Of a stretch of 64,000 nucleotides of DNA, positions 9,052-16,067 are shown one piece after another. Made by a program: the position numbers and the translations under genes. Source of the stretch: DATFJT01 sp965230755 (GTDB lineage: Bacteria > Bacteroidota > Bacteroidia > Chitinophagales > Saprospiraceae); NCBI GenBank assembly GCA_965230755.1, contig CBDDLT010000009.1:1-64000 (forward strand). The letters run 5' to 3'. The notes below the pieces were generated by a model, which saw only the letters and a program-made list of their open reading frames with translations, was not told where the DNA came from and did not search any database. Within the stretch, counting starts at the first letter, position 1; each line of letters starts with the position of its first letter.

Positions 9052-9053
9052 AT

Positions 9054-9761
9054 ATGGACCTCAGCGTTATCATACCTACGCTTAATGAGGAAAAGAATAT
9101 TGTACGATTAATTCATACCCTGTGTCATCACGATCCTAATTTTCACTCTAAGATTTTTGTTGTCGACGGCGGTAGCAGTGATCGAACCATAGAACTCTGT
9201 AAGTCGCTAGGAGTAAATACAGTTCTAAGTTCGATAAAAAACAGAGCTGCTCAAATGAATTTAGGAGCAAGAAAGACCAATTCTGACATCTTGTACTTTA
9301 TTCACGCGGACACGCTTCCTCCTAGAGATTTTAGAACAAAAATTCTAAGCTCTATAGAAAATGGTCATTCAAGTGGTTGTTTCCCTTTTAAATTCGACAG
9401 CGGTAAGGCCTTGTTGAAAATCAACAACTGGTTCTCTACCCTGCCCTATTTGTGGTGCCGTGGCGGAGACCAATCGCTTTATATAACAAGAACCTGTTGG
9501 GAGGAAGTCGGTCCATATCCCGAGCTAGAAATCATGGAAGAATACCATCTCTTGAGAAGAATCAGTCGATCACAATTCCCTTTTGATATCATGGATGGGG
9601 AAATCCTTGTTTCGGATCGAAAGTATCGCGAAAATCCGTATTTGAAGGTGCAATGGGTCAACTTTATGGCCTATAGAATGTTTATTCAATCTGTCAATTC
9701 GAATAAAATCAGAGATTACTACGAAAAAAGCCTGTGCAAAGGTAGGAAATACGGGGAATGA
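9054..9761 (+). CDS. Family 2 glycosyltransferase (TIGR04283-like)
   Basis: The protein of about 235 residues opens with LSVIIPTLNEEKNI, the nucleotide-sugar binding strand of GT2 enzymes. VVDGGSSDRT follows, and then FIHADTLPP in place of the DXD metal site. A later NWFSTLPYLWCRGGDQSLYI segment and EIMEEYHLLRRI match the small GT2 subgroup TIGR04283. That subgroup often neighbours selenium or radical-SAM-associated genes, but none is seen here. A longer frame opens at 8961 inside the receptor gene. I chose ATG 9054 because the fold begins there and it falls two bases after the receptor stop. The acceptor is unknown. Confidence 0.85.
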   Translation: MDLSVIIPTLNEEKNIVRLIHTLCHHDPNFHSKIFVVDGGSSDRTIELCKSLGVNTVLSSIKNRAAQMNLGARKTNSDILYFIHADTLPPRDFRTKILSSIENGHSSGCFPFKFDSGKALLKINNWFSTLPYLWCRGGDQSLYITRTCWEEVGPYPELEIMEEYHLLRRISRSQFPFDIMDGEILVSDRKYRENPYLKVQWVNFMAYRMFIQSVNSNKIRDYYEKSLCKGRKYGE

Positions 9762-9786
9762 TCTTTTATTATTAAAAAAATATATC

Positions 9787-9794
9787 TATCTTTG
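9787..9794 (+). promoter_or_regulatory. Bacteroidota-type -7 box (TATCTTTG) before the tRNA/ribosomal cluster
   Basis: TATCTTTG fits the phylum's TAnnTTTG -7 consensus exactly and lies 15 bases before the first base of the mature tRNA. A T-rich stretch at about 9763-9770 is a possible weak -33 region. The preceding gene ends at 9761, so this box should start a transcript carrying tRNA-Arg and then rpmB-rpmG-DUF4295. Confidence 0.6.
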
Positions 9795-9809
9795 CCGTTC
9801 GTTTAGAAA

Positions 9810-9883
9810 GGCTTCGTAGCTTAACTGGATAGAGCACCTGACTACGGATCAGGAGGTTGCAGGTTCGAATCCTGCCGAGGTCA
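9810..9883 (+). tRNA. tRNA-Arg (anticodon ACG)
   Basis: This is a full cloverleaf of 74 bases without an encoded CCA. The acceptor GGCTTCG pairs with CGAGGTC with two G-U pairs, and the discriminator is A. The anticodon stem CCTGA/TCAGG encloses the loop CTACGGA, giving anticodon ACG at 9844-9846. The T arm GCAGG-TTCGAAT-CCTGC is perfect. An ACG anticodon is read as ICG after deamination by TadA and decodes CGU/CGC/CGA. It is followed 118 bases later by rpmB with no terminator visible between them. Confidence 0.97.
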
Positions 9884-10001
9884 CAAAAGTGAACAGGTAG
9901 GAAGGCTCGAAAGAAGCGTTATTTCTAACTGTTGGAACTAAAGATTTATTAGTAGAATTAATTAAAGTGTACTCCCTCATTGGGAAGGAAAAAGAAAGAT
10001 T

Positions 10002-10259
10002 ATGTCAAAGGTTTGTGAGTTAACGGGAAAACGTCCAATGAGTGGAAACAATGTTTCACACGCAAAGAACAGAACCAAAAGAAGATTTTTACCTAATCTT
10101 CACACAAAGAAGTTTTACATTCCTGAAACGGATCAATGGGTAAGACTAAAAGTGTCTTCAGCAGCATTGAGAAATATTGACCGTTTAGGAATATATGATT
10201 ATCTGAAAAAATTAGAAAAAAAGGGAGTTGACCACGGTGTTAAACTCAATGAGAAATAA
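10002..10259 (+). CDS. rpmB: 50S ribosomal protein bL28
   Basis: The 85-residue basic protein starts SKVCELTGKRPMSGNNVSHA, the standard L28 opening (CxxTGKrp..GN..SHa). NRTKRRFLPNL and an ALRNIDRLGIYDYL segment follow. It is a component of the large ribosomal subunit. It heads the rpmB-rpmG-DUF4295-ftsY block typical of this phylum, with rpmG beginning seven bases after its stop. The 118-base stretch between the tRNA and this gene is purine-rich just before the ATG and shows no clear regulatory fold to me. Confidence 0.97.
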   Translation: MSKVCELTGKRPMSGNNVSHAKNRTKRRFLPNLHTKKFYIPETDQWVRLKVSSAALRNIDRLGIYDYLKKLEKKGVDHGVKLNEK

Positions 10260-10266
10260 TTAAGCT

Positions 10267-10452
10267 ATGGCAAAGAGTAAAGGAAACAGAATTCAAGTGA
10301 TCATGGAATGCACCGAGCATAAAGAATCTGGTATGCCAGGTACAAGCCGGTACATCACGATGAAAAACAGAAAAAACACTCCTGAGAGATTAGAGTTAAA
10401 GAAATATAATCCTATTTTGCGAAAGGTGACTTTGCACAGGGAAATAAAATAA
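10267..10452 (+). CDS. rpmG: 50S ribosomal protein bL33
   Basis: The 61-residue protein matches L33: GNRIQVIMECTEHK, then SRYITMKNRKNTPERLELKKYNP and LRKVTLHREIK. Only one Cys is present in the usual zinc-site region, so this is the zinc-independent (C-minus) type. It is a large-subunit protein near the E site. It lies between rpmB and the DUF4295 gene with gaps of only six or seven bases, a tight ribosomal operon. Confidence 0.96.
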   Translation: MAKSKGNRIQVIMECTEHKESGMPGTSRYITMKNRKNTPERLELKKYNPILRKVTLHREIK

Positions 10453-10458
10453 TAGATT

Positions 10459-10638
10459 ATGGCTAAAGTATCCAAGAACGCACGGGTTGCACAGAGAGCC
10501 GCTAACGCAGGTTCAGGTAAAGATCACGTGCGAGTAATCAAGAGTATCAAGAATCCTGAAACAGGGAAGTACTCTTTTAAAGAAATTATCATTCACAAAG
10601 ATAAGGTAGACGAGTTTTTTGCCGACGCAAAAAAGTAA
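10459..10638 (+). CDS. DUF4295 small basic protein, probably ribosomal protein bL38
   Basis: The 59-residue basic protein reads MAKVSKNARVAQRAANAGSG, then HVRVIKSIKNPETGKYSFKE and ends EFFADAKK. It has the pattern of DUF4295, a Bacteroidota-specific family always found beside rpmG. From memory, the Flavobacterium johnsoniae ribosome structure revealed a phylum-specific large-subunit protein named bL38, and I believe it is this family. The position, size and charge fit. It ends 26 bases before a terminator hairpin. The identification as DUF4295 is firm and the equation with bL38 less so. Confidence 0.88.
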   Translation: MAKVSKNARVAQRAANAGSGKDHVRVIKSIKNPETGKYSFKEIIIHKDKVDEFFADAKK

Positions 10639-10663
10639 TCGGATATTCTAAGAATTATTTTTG

Positions 10664-10696
10664 AGCTTTGTCTACACCGTTAGGCAAAGCTTTTTT
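10664..10696 (+). terminator. Rho-independent terminator after the ribosomal cluster
   Basis: AGCTTTG and CAAAGCT form the stem around a loop of about 14 bases, and a TTTTTT run follows. It closes the tRNA-Arg/rpmB/rpmG/DUF4295 transcript. It leaves ftsY, 31 bases further on, either to its own promoter or to read-through. Confidence 0.75.
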
Positions 10697-10727
10697 ATGT
10701 TAATAAGTACATAATTGCCAAATCGAA

Positions 10728-11696
10728 ATGAGTTTATTCAAGAGACTATTTAATAAAGAAAAGAAGGAAGACCTAGATAAAGGACTGGAAAAAACCAAAG
10801 ACAGCTTTTTTGGAAAGTTGACGAAGGCCGTTGCCGGTAAGTCCAAAGTTGACATCGAAGTATTGGATGCCCTGGAAGAAATTCTAATCTCTTCGGACGT
10901 AGGACTGGACACCACCGTAAAAATCATCGAACGCATCGAAGAAAGGGTAGCCAAAGACAAGTACATCAATTCCAGCGAACTCAATCACATCCTAAAAGAT
11001 GAAATCATCCAGCTCCTGGCTGAGAACAACAGTAATGATGTAGATCATTTCTTGGAGGATGAGACTGTGAAGCCATATATTTTGTTGGTAGTAGGAGTAA
11101 ATGGAGTCGGAAAGACCACCAGCATTGGGAAAATCGCTCATATGCTTACACAGCAGGGCAAGAAAGTAGTTCTTGGATCAGGAGATACTTTTAGAGCTGC
11201 GGCGGTGGATCAATTAAAAATTTGGGCAGATCGTGTGGGTTGTGACTTCTATTCGAAAGGCATGAATACTGATCCTGCAGCTGTGGCCTATGAGACGGTA
11301 CAGTACGCCATGAACAATAATTGCGATGTGGCCATCATTGACACGGCGGGAAGATTGCATACCAAAAAACACTTGATGGAGGAATTGAGTAAGATCAAGC
11401 GTTCCATTGACAAGAAGATGCCCGGAGCTCCACATGAAGTATTACTGGTATTGGATGCAACTACTGGTCAGAATGCCATTGAACAGTGTAAGAATTTTAG
11501 CGCGGCTACAGAAGTAAACTCGTTGGCACTGACCAAATTGGACGGTACTGCTAAAGGGGGTGTGGCCATCGGTATTTCAGATCAGTTCAAGATCCCAATC
11601 AAGTACATTGGAGTTGGAGAACAGATAGACCAGCTGCAAATATTCAACAAGACGGCTTTTGTAGAATCCTTGTTCGAAGGGAGTAATCTGGGATAA
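10728..11696 (+). CDS. ftsY: Signal recognition particle receptor FtsY
   Basis: This SRP-family GTPase docks ribosome-nascent-chain-SRP complexes at the inner membrane. The 322 residues comprise a short charged N-terminus, the helical N domain (about 30-115) and the NG GTPase domain. The P-loop is GVNGVGKTT (about 123-131). GDTFRAAAVDQL follows, then G3 DTAGR (about 205-209) and G4 TKLDGTAKGG. The C-terminus YIGVGEQIDQLQIF is the family signature. There is no long acidic A domain, as is normal for this phylum. It converges on the lipoprotein gene with an eight-base gap. Confidence 0.97.
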   Translation: MSLFKRLFNKEKKEDLDKGLEKTKDSFFGKLTKAVAGKSKVDIEVLDALEEILISSDVGLDTTVKIIERIEERVAKDKYINSSELNHILKDEIIQLLAENNSNDVDHFLEDETVKPYILLVVGVNGVGKTTSIGKIAHMLTQQGKKVVLGSGDTFRAAAVDQLKIWADRVGCDFYSKGMNTDPAAVAYETVQYAMNNNCDVAIIDTAGRLHTKKHLMEELSKIKRSIDKKMPGAPHEVLLVLDATTGQNAIEQCKNFSAATEVNSLALTKLDGTAKGGVAIGISDQFKIPIKYIGVGEQIDQLQIFNKTAFVESLFEGSNLG

Positions 11697-11704
11697 GATT
11701 TTCT

Positions 11705-12172
11705 TTATCGCCGCTTAAAGCCAAGGATTGAAATACATCCTCCAGGCTGTTGATCCATTTGAACAAAATTCATCGAATCCGAGGATATTCTTTTATAGAT
11801 TACCGTACCACAACTGTCTGCAGGTTGTCCAGCCGGACATAGTTCTAATACATCACCATTCAAAGAATAAGTGAAATCCATTTGTTCACTACTTTGAGTA
11901 AAAAGAATGGAAGAATCGATCAGTGTTCCTGAATCATTGGTCTTAAAATCGTATATATTCTTGATACAGAAACTATTGCCCAAGATGGGGTCAAAACATC
12001 CATCGGCATCCGTTTGCACATTGTCATCAGGATTATTACAATCCTGAACGATCAACCGACCACTTTCCCACACACCTATTAACTGATCGGCTTCTGATGA
12101 GCCCTCATCATCATCGCAGGCGATATATAAACATAGGGATACAAGAATCAAGATTAGTCTGGATAAGTTCAT
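11705..12172 (-). CDS. Small lipoprotein, lipocalin-like
   Basis: The 155-residue protein has a lipoprotein signal peptide ending in the lipobox LYIAC, followed by an Asp/Glu-rich stretch (DDDEGSSEAD). The acidic residues after the Cys resemble the lipoprotein export signal that sends proteins to the cell surface in Bacteroidota. The mature part starts LIGVWESGRLIV, like small lipocalin-type domains. It contains several Cys (in QDCNNP, DGCFDP, NSFCIK, LELCPAG, DSCGTV, GGCIS), perhaps forming disulfides. No known family is assigned, and it stands alone. Confidence 0.7.
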   Translation of the reverse strand: MNLSRLILILVSLCLYIACDDDEGSSEADQLIGVWESGRLIVQDCNNPDDNVQTDADGCFDPILGNSFCIKNIYDFKTNDSGTLIDSSILFTQSSEQMDFTYSLNGDVLELCPAGQPADSCGTVIYKRISSDSMNFVQMDQQPGGCISILGFKRR

Positions 12173-12380
12173 AAGACATAAAGAGTTTGGTTTAAACTAT
12201 CACAATTTAGTTGAATTCTTCCAAACCTGTTTCTTTTTACCCTTTTAACACATCTATTTTCGAAATCTACCCGTCAAGAAATGCCAATGCTGGTCCAATT
12301 TAAGTCGCATTACATCCTCTCTCTACTGACATTCAATATATTGTGATATTTTCGATATATTGTTGAAAAAATATTGGATT

Positions 12381-12827
12381 ATGTTTGAAATCAACTATTT
12401 ATTTGTCGTTTTGGCCGCTTTGGTTCCAATGATTATGGGCGCCATATTTTACGGCCCCTTATTTGGCAATCAGTGGATGAATTCTTTGGGATATACCAAA
12501 GACAGCATTCCGGAGCCGATTAAGATGCCGGTAGTTTATGTGGTATCGCTTATTCTATCCTTCATTCTCGCTTTCTTCTTGCTTACTGTGATGGAGTTGA
12601 CGCATAAGGAGTGCAGTGAAGCCGGGGAAATCATATTTGGAAGTCATGACACCTTCCCTCATGGGATGCTTCATGGATTCTTCCTTGGATTAGGAATAGC
12701 CATTCCCGTTTTGGTCAACAACTTGTTGTTCCAAAGAATGAGAGGAAGCAACATTCTGCTCAATGTGGTTTATTGGTTGCTGACCATTAGTATCATGGGC
12801 GGAGTTCTGGATGCATGGGCTGCTTAA
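12381..12827 (+). CDS. DUF1761 membrane protein
   Basis: The protein of about 148 residues has four predicted transmembrane helices (NYLFVVLAALVPMIMGAIFY; VVYVVSLILSFILAFFLL; GFFLGLGIAIPVLVNNLLF; YWLLTISIMGGVLDAWAA). It carries the DUF1761-type YGPLFGNQWM motif after the first helix. Function is unknown. A TTG at 12360 would add seven residues, but ATG 12381 directly precedes the first helix and is preferred. The gene is monocistronic and followed by an 11-bp hairpin. Confidence 0.8.
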   Translation: MFEINYLFVVLAALVPMIMGAIFYGPLFGNQWMNSLGYTKDSIPEPIKMPVVYVVSLILSFILAFFLLTVMELTHKECSEAGEIIFGSHDTFPHGMLHGFFLGLGIAIPVLVNNLLFQRMRGSNILLNVVYWLLTISIMGGVLDAWAA

Positions 12828-12835
12828 AAATATCG

Positions 12836-12867
12836 ACCGAAAAAGCGGAATCTTCTGCTTTTTCGGT
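12836..12867 (+). terminator. Strong hairpin after the DUF1761 gene
   Basis: ACCGAAAAAGC pairs perfectly with GCTTTTTCGGT around a ten-base loop, starting nine bases after the stop codon. The T run lies inside the 3' arm rather than after it, so this is either an unconventional terminator or an RNA-stabilising hairpin. Confidence 0.55.
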
Positions 12868-13032
12868 TCATCTATAAAGCCCATTCCATCGACCATCTCT
12901 TATTCAGCATCACATCTCCCCTTTTAAAAAGCGTTAAAAAAAGCGGTAAACCGTTAAGGTTTCGCAAAGCAGTTCAATTCTGCTCCATAAAGTCTTAACT
13001 TAAGAAAGACAGTTAATTAAAACCTATTGGAT

Positions 13033-13380
13033 ATGAGACTTATACTATTACTATTCCCCTTCATGCTAGCCACCAATGCCATGCAATCACAAGTCCTAGT
13101 CGATAGCGTCGATATTAACGAGTTGGATATTCAATACATTCTTGTGGAAATAGGATCTCCCGGCTTTGCAAACAACTTCAGGATCTATGTCGATTATGGA
13201 CAAAGAAGTCGCATCAACCAATTTGAGAGAATAGTTTCTGATCAAAATCGCTCCACGATAAGATTCAACTCTCCCGCAGATGGCCTCAACTATCTCTATC
13301 GACGAGGCTGGGAAGTTAAGGATGTTTATGCTCAGCATGAGGAGGATGGGACTTTTTTGATGGTGAGGAGGGAAGAGTGA
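13033..13380 (+). CDS. Small secreted protein of unknown function
   Basis: The product of about 115 residues has a signal peptide (LILLLFPFMLATNAMQSQ) and a mature domain of about 95 residues. That domain contains IQYILVEIGSPGF, IYVDYGQ, DGLNYLYRRGWEV and TFLMVRR. The pattern of a Tyr/Gly strand, a ribbon and a 'LNYL...GWEV' helix resembles the small domains of about 50-100 residues seen in DUF4177-like proteins, but I cannot assign it. The TTG at 13027 would add two residues, and ATG 13033 is the likelier start. The IS element begins 36 bases beyond the stop, so the gene appears intact. Confidence 0.65.
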   Translation: MRLILLLFPFMLATNAMQSQVLVDSVDINELDIQYILVEIGSPGFANNFRIYVDYGQRSRINQFERIVSDQNRSTIRFNSPADGLNYLYRRGWEVKDVYAQHEEDGTFLMVRREE

Positions 13381-13415
13381 ATGGTTGTTAGTGGTCAGTT
13401 ATCAGTGATCGACGG

Positions 13416-13442
13416 TGTCTCGTCCTAAAATAAGTTTACACG
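13416..13442 (+). repeat. IS terminal inverted repeat, orfB side
   Basis: This 27-bp end starts TGTCTCGTCCTAAAATAAG and matches the reverse complement of 14781-14807 at 24 positions. A third, shorter copy of the core (GTCCTAAAATAGGTTTACA) sits just inside at 13484-13502, overlapping the end of orfB. Confidence 0.85.
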
Positions 13443-13486
13443 ATTAAATAATAATCCTAGCATAGGTTGACATAGGTTTCTAAGTC

Positions 13487-14389
13487 CTAAAATAGGTTTA
13501 CATTTTGAGTTTTTGCTGATTTCCATAAATTCTTTGGTTTTAAATTTTTGTTTGCTTCAATTTCATTAGGAGTAAAGAGTCCTATACTGTAATGAGGTCT
13601 TTGGTTGTTATAAAGTTTAACTGCTTTATCTAGCTCTATTTTAGCCTGTTTCAAGGAGGTAATTTTTAGGTCCTTTAAATACTCATTCTTTATGATTCCG
13701 TTTATTCTTTCGGCTACTGCATTATCTCTTGGATCACCAGTTTGTGTCATACTGATTGCTATACCTTTTGATCGAAGTAATGATACATATTGATAGCTAC
13801 AATATTGAAATCCTCGATCCGAATGATGTATCAGATGATAAGGAGTTTCTTGTTCTAAGCTATTAAAAGCCATTTTCAGTGCCTCGATACTTTCTTTGAC
13901 CTTTAGAGAGTGGCTTACATTAAATCCTATGACCTTGTGGGTATATGCATCCGTTATAAAACTGATATACAAAAAGCCTCGTACTGTTTTGAGGTAAGTA
14001 ATATCACTAACCCATAACTGATTTTTTCTTTCTAGATTTATCCCTTCTATTAGATTAGGCCATTTCTTAAAATTATGGATAGAGTTAGTGGTTCGAACTC
14101 TTCGTTTTCTTCTTTTTATCAACAAGTTATGGTTTTTAAGTAAGTCAAAAAACGCATCTCTTCCCAGCTTGATATTGTGCATTTCAAGATCGGCTTGAAT
14201 CTTCTTAAATAGCTTCCTTCCTCCCATAAATCTATGCTGTTTTCGTATCGCATGGACCCATTTCAAAATGAGAGCTTCATCTAATCTTTCTTGTGCTTTT
14301 CGCTTTTGATATTGATAATAAGCTTGTCGACTTACTCCAAGTAATGTGCACAACCGTTGAATCTGAACTGTTGGTTTATCTGTCTTCAT
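13487..14389 (-). CDS. IS3-family transposase OrfB (DDE integrase core)
   Basis: The 300-residue protein has the HTH_21-type region (about residues 40-100) and an rve integrase core. The catalytic residues are Asp129 in LWVSDITYL, Asp191 in HHSDRGFQYCS and Glu227 in NAVAERINGIIKNEYL. The Asp191-Glu227 spacing is the classical DD(35)E. The product should normally be made as an OrfAB fusion by -1 frameshifting, because its own ATG lies eight bases beyond the orfA stop. The C-terminus LYNNQRPHYSIGLFTPNEIE is typical. Confidence 0.95.
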   Translation of the reverse strand: MKTDKPTVQIQRLCTLLGVSRQAYYQYQKRKAQERLDEALILKWVHAIRKQHRFMGGRKLFKKIQADLEMHNIKLGRDAFFDLLKNHNLLIKRRKRRVRTTNSIHNFKKWPNLIEGINLERKNQLWVSDITYLKTVRGFLYISFITDAYTHKVIGFNVSHSLKVKESIEALKMAFNSLEQETPYHLIHHSDRGFQYCSYQYVSLLRSKGIAISMTQTGDPRDNAVAERINGIIKNEYLKDLKITSLKQAKIELDKAVKLYNNQRPHYSIGLFTPNEIEANKNLKPKNLWKSAKTQNVNLF

Positions 14390-14397
14390 CTGTTGAA

Positions 14398-14766
14398 TTA
14401 CTTGGAATCGAACTTTTTTTCAATCTTGATTTGATAAACCTCTTCCGCTTTCTTGATCATTCGCTCATACAACTCCAGCTTTAAGCGTAATTGCTCATTC
14501 TCTTGTTCTAAAGCACTCTTCCTTGCTGATTGGCTTTTCTTTTCCTTCTTAAATTCAGACAAAGCTTTTGTTTTTGGAAAGATACCCCTTTCATATTCAT
14601 CCTCATAACCCAACTGACGTATCCAGTTCGTTAATGTAGAACTACCTCTAATCCCATATCGGTTAAGTACTTCTTTTTGGGTCTCTTCTCCCCTTAAATA
14701 TTCCAATACCACCTTCTGTTTTAACTCTCTAGCGTAACGCTTACTTTTACCAGCTTTTCGTCCCAT
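14398..14766 (-). CDS. IS3-family OrfA (helix-turn-helix protein)
   Basis: The protein of 122 residues starts at the ATG at 14766 (MGRKAGKSKRYAREL). It has a basic helix-turn-helix region with KVVLEYLRGEETQKEVLNRY and STLTNWIRQ, then a leucine-zipper-like coiled coil (about residues 70-115). It binds the element's ends and supplies the N-terminal part of the transposase. A longer frame to 14868 exists but would run through the terminal inverted repeat, so I rejected that start. Confidence 0.9.
   Translation of the reverse strand: MGRKAGKSKRYARELKQKVVLEYLRGEETQKEVLNRYGIRGSSTLTNWIRQLGYEDEYERGIFPKTKALSEFKKEKKSQSARKSALEQENEQLRLKLELYERMIKKAEEVYQIKIEKKFDSK
14413..14420 (-). other. Programmed -1 frameshift site (slippery A-run)
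   Basis: On the coding strand the sequence is GAAAAAAAG, read as GAA AAA AAG in the orfA frame. Slipping back one base on A-AAA-AAG leads into the frame ...VRFQVIQQMKTDKP, which joins orfB without a stop. This is the usual way IS3 elements make the OrfAB transposase. Confidence 0.8.
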
Positions 14767-14780
14767 TTTACACCGCTTTT

Positions 14781-14807
14781 TGTGTAAACCTATTTTAGGA
14801 CAAGACA
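14781..14807 (-). repeat. IS terminal inverted repeat, orfA side
   Basis: This end reads TGTGTAAACCTATTTTAGG on the + strand and finishes CAAGACA. Its reverse complement matches 13416-13442 with three mismatches. It lies just upstream of the orfA start and may hold that gene's promoter. Confidence 0.85.
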
Positions 14808-14907
14808 CTTTTCTTAGGAGGGGTGAAATCAGTGGTTTTATCTGATTTGGTTTATGAGGGTATGACATTATAATTATAAATTACTTTATTATCCATTTTA
14901 AGCACTA

Positions 14908-14951
14908 TTAGACCAGAAAATGCCTCCAAACCAAAAGAAATAATGGTCTAA
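14908..14951. repeat. Inverted repeat TTAGACCA...TGGTCTAA
   Basis: Perfect 8-bp arms are separated by 28 bases. The left arm is part of a 13-bp word, TTAGACCAGAAAA, that recurs at 15499-15511 on the other side of the 96-residue gene. The right arm runs on into AACACGAGTTATATATGG. The arrangement suggests a boundary of a small mobile or cassette-like unit. Confidence 0.5.
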
Positions 14952-15054
14952 CACGAGTTATATATGGAGAGGGACTACAATACAAGTCTTTAAATATCAA
15001 GGCTTCGCGGTCAATTGGGTGGGTTGTTATTTGTGGTTTCCAGATTTTGGGCAT

Positions 15055-15345
15055 TCACTCTTCAGTTCCAAAATATTCGACATACTCTTTTTTGGAAACT
15101 TCTTTAAACACAGCAGACTGCAAAATGAACAGACTCAATAAAGTGATTATTTCGCAATAAAACACTTCATTATTTTCATCAAGGATTTTATAGAAAAAAT
15201 GTGTTTCAGCTTCTACACCAAGACTCCATGTAATGAATATTATTCCCTTCGGCGGTCTCGCAACTCGTTCAATTGAATTAAGTTTGTTTTTACCAAGTTT
15301 ACGTTTTATATGATGTAAATGTTTCTGTGGTATTTTTTTCATCAA
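15055..15345 (-). CDS. Hypothetical 96-residue protein
   Basis: The protein starts with a strongly basic stretch (MMKKIPQKHLHHIKRKLGKNK). A region with RPPKGIIFITWSLGVEAETHFFYKI-type strands follows, then a hydrophobic segment (CEIITLLSLFILQSAVF) and an acidic tail (YVEYFGTEE). I recognise no family. It stands alone between the IS element and a 287-base gap, and it is flanked on both sides by the 13-bp word TTAGACCAGAAAA. The coding call rests on its length and its ATG start. Confidence 0.45.
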   Translation of the reverse strand: MMKKIPQKHLHHIKRKLGKNKLNSIERVARPPKGIIFITWSLGVEAETHFFYKILDENNEVFYCEIITLLSLFILQSAVFKEVSKKEYVEYFGTEE

Positions 15346-15413
15346 ATATTTTTTTGGCTTTTTCTAAACCAATTCAATAAGTCAAGCTAAACTACCAAGG
15401 CAAGACCCCCGTT

Positions 15414-15456
15414 GTTTGTAGTTTCCTCTGAAGCCGGACAGGTCCAAACTACAAAC
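15414..15456. repeat. Long perfect stem-loop GTTTGTAGTTT...AAACTACAAAC
   Basis: Two 11-bp arms match perfectly around a 21-base loop in the non-coding stretch 15346-15632. There is no T-run, so it is not an ordinary terminator. The remainder of that stretch holds only the second copy of TTAGACCAGAAAA (15499-15511) and no credible gene. Confidence 0.6.
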
Positions 15457-15632
15457 CATTATCCTAAATATGACATAATTAACCATATAAACCATGTTTT
15501 AGACCAGAAAAGCCCCTATGAATGCAAGAGAAGGATGGGGAATAAGGGACAAGAATGTGGATAACTTTTTTGTAAGGAACAGATCGACAATGATTTATGA
15601 CAAAATATAAAGGCTATTGCGGCATTTTTATT

Positions 15633-16022
15633 TTAAGATATCCTATCCGTTGTGGGTTTTTGAATGGATGAATTCATATATTTTATCAAAACAATGCCAA
15701 TTACTAAATTTACTAAGGCATAAGTATTGTTTTTTATCAGAATTTTGTGGTACGCTCCTGACCCTAGGTGCATCAAAGCACCAAACAAAATCAATCCGCT
15801 AGATACAATTAAAAGTATACTATAAATTTTTACCGCAATCTTAAAATATTTGTATGACAGATACATTGAGCCCATTATTAGAATGCATAGTACAATATAG
15901 ACTAAAGAAAAAAGTCTACCATAATTCATGAACTGAATGATACTGATTATCTGAATTGCGAAAATATCTATAAATAACAGCCACCTATACCATTCTTTTA
16001 CTATGACTACTTTTAGGTTCAT
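15633..16022 (-). CDS. Small four-helix membrane protein of unknown function
   Basis: The 129-residue protein has four hydrophobic helices: WLLFIDIFAIQIISIIQF, LVYIVLCILIMGSMYLSY, IYSILLIVSSGLILFGAL and YALVNLVIGIVLIKY. A short charged C-terminus follows. The pattern resembles generic small integral membrane proteins (DUF2127- or DoxX-sized), but no motif identifies it. It lies 45 bases downstream of the DUF4145 gene on the same strand in an AT-rich accessory stretch. Confidence 0.6.
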   Translation of the reverse strand: MNLKVVIVKEWYRWLLFIDIFAIQIISIIQFMNYGRLFSLVYIVLCILIMGSMYLSYKYFKIAVKIYSILLIVSSGLILFGALMHLGSGAYHKILIKNNTYALVNLVIGIVLIKYMNSSIQKPTTDRIS

Positions 16023-16067
16023 TTTTCAATATCAGTTGAACTTTCGATAATACGTTATTGTGGATAG

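Larger units (their letters stand above)
13416..14807 (-). mobile_element. IS3-family insertion sequence (IS150-like), complete
   Basis: The element of about 1392 bp is bounded by 27-bp imperfect inverted repeats beginning TGTC and ending GACA. It encodes OrfA and OrfB in the overlapping-frame arrangement of the family, with a slippery A-run near the end of orfA. The transposase has an intact DD(35)E triad. I find no short direct repeat in the flanks (left ...GACGG, right CTTTT...), so a target duplication is absent or has been lost. All parts needed for activity look intact. Confidence 0.92.

Noticed and set aside
8961..9053. Longer start for the glycosyltransferase inside the TonB receptor gene
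   Set aside because: The extra 31 residues are encoded by the receptor's coding DNA in another frame, and the GT2 fold starts just after ATG 9054.
14767..14868. Longer start for IS OrfA
   Set aside because: It would translate through the terminal inverted repeat and beyond the element.
14908..14951. Integron attC-type site
   Set aside because: The arms read TTAGACC then GGTCTAA, the reverse order of an attC (GTCTAAC then GTTAGAC), and no integrase gene is present.
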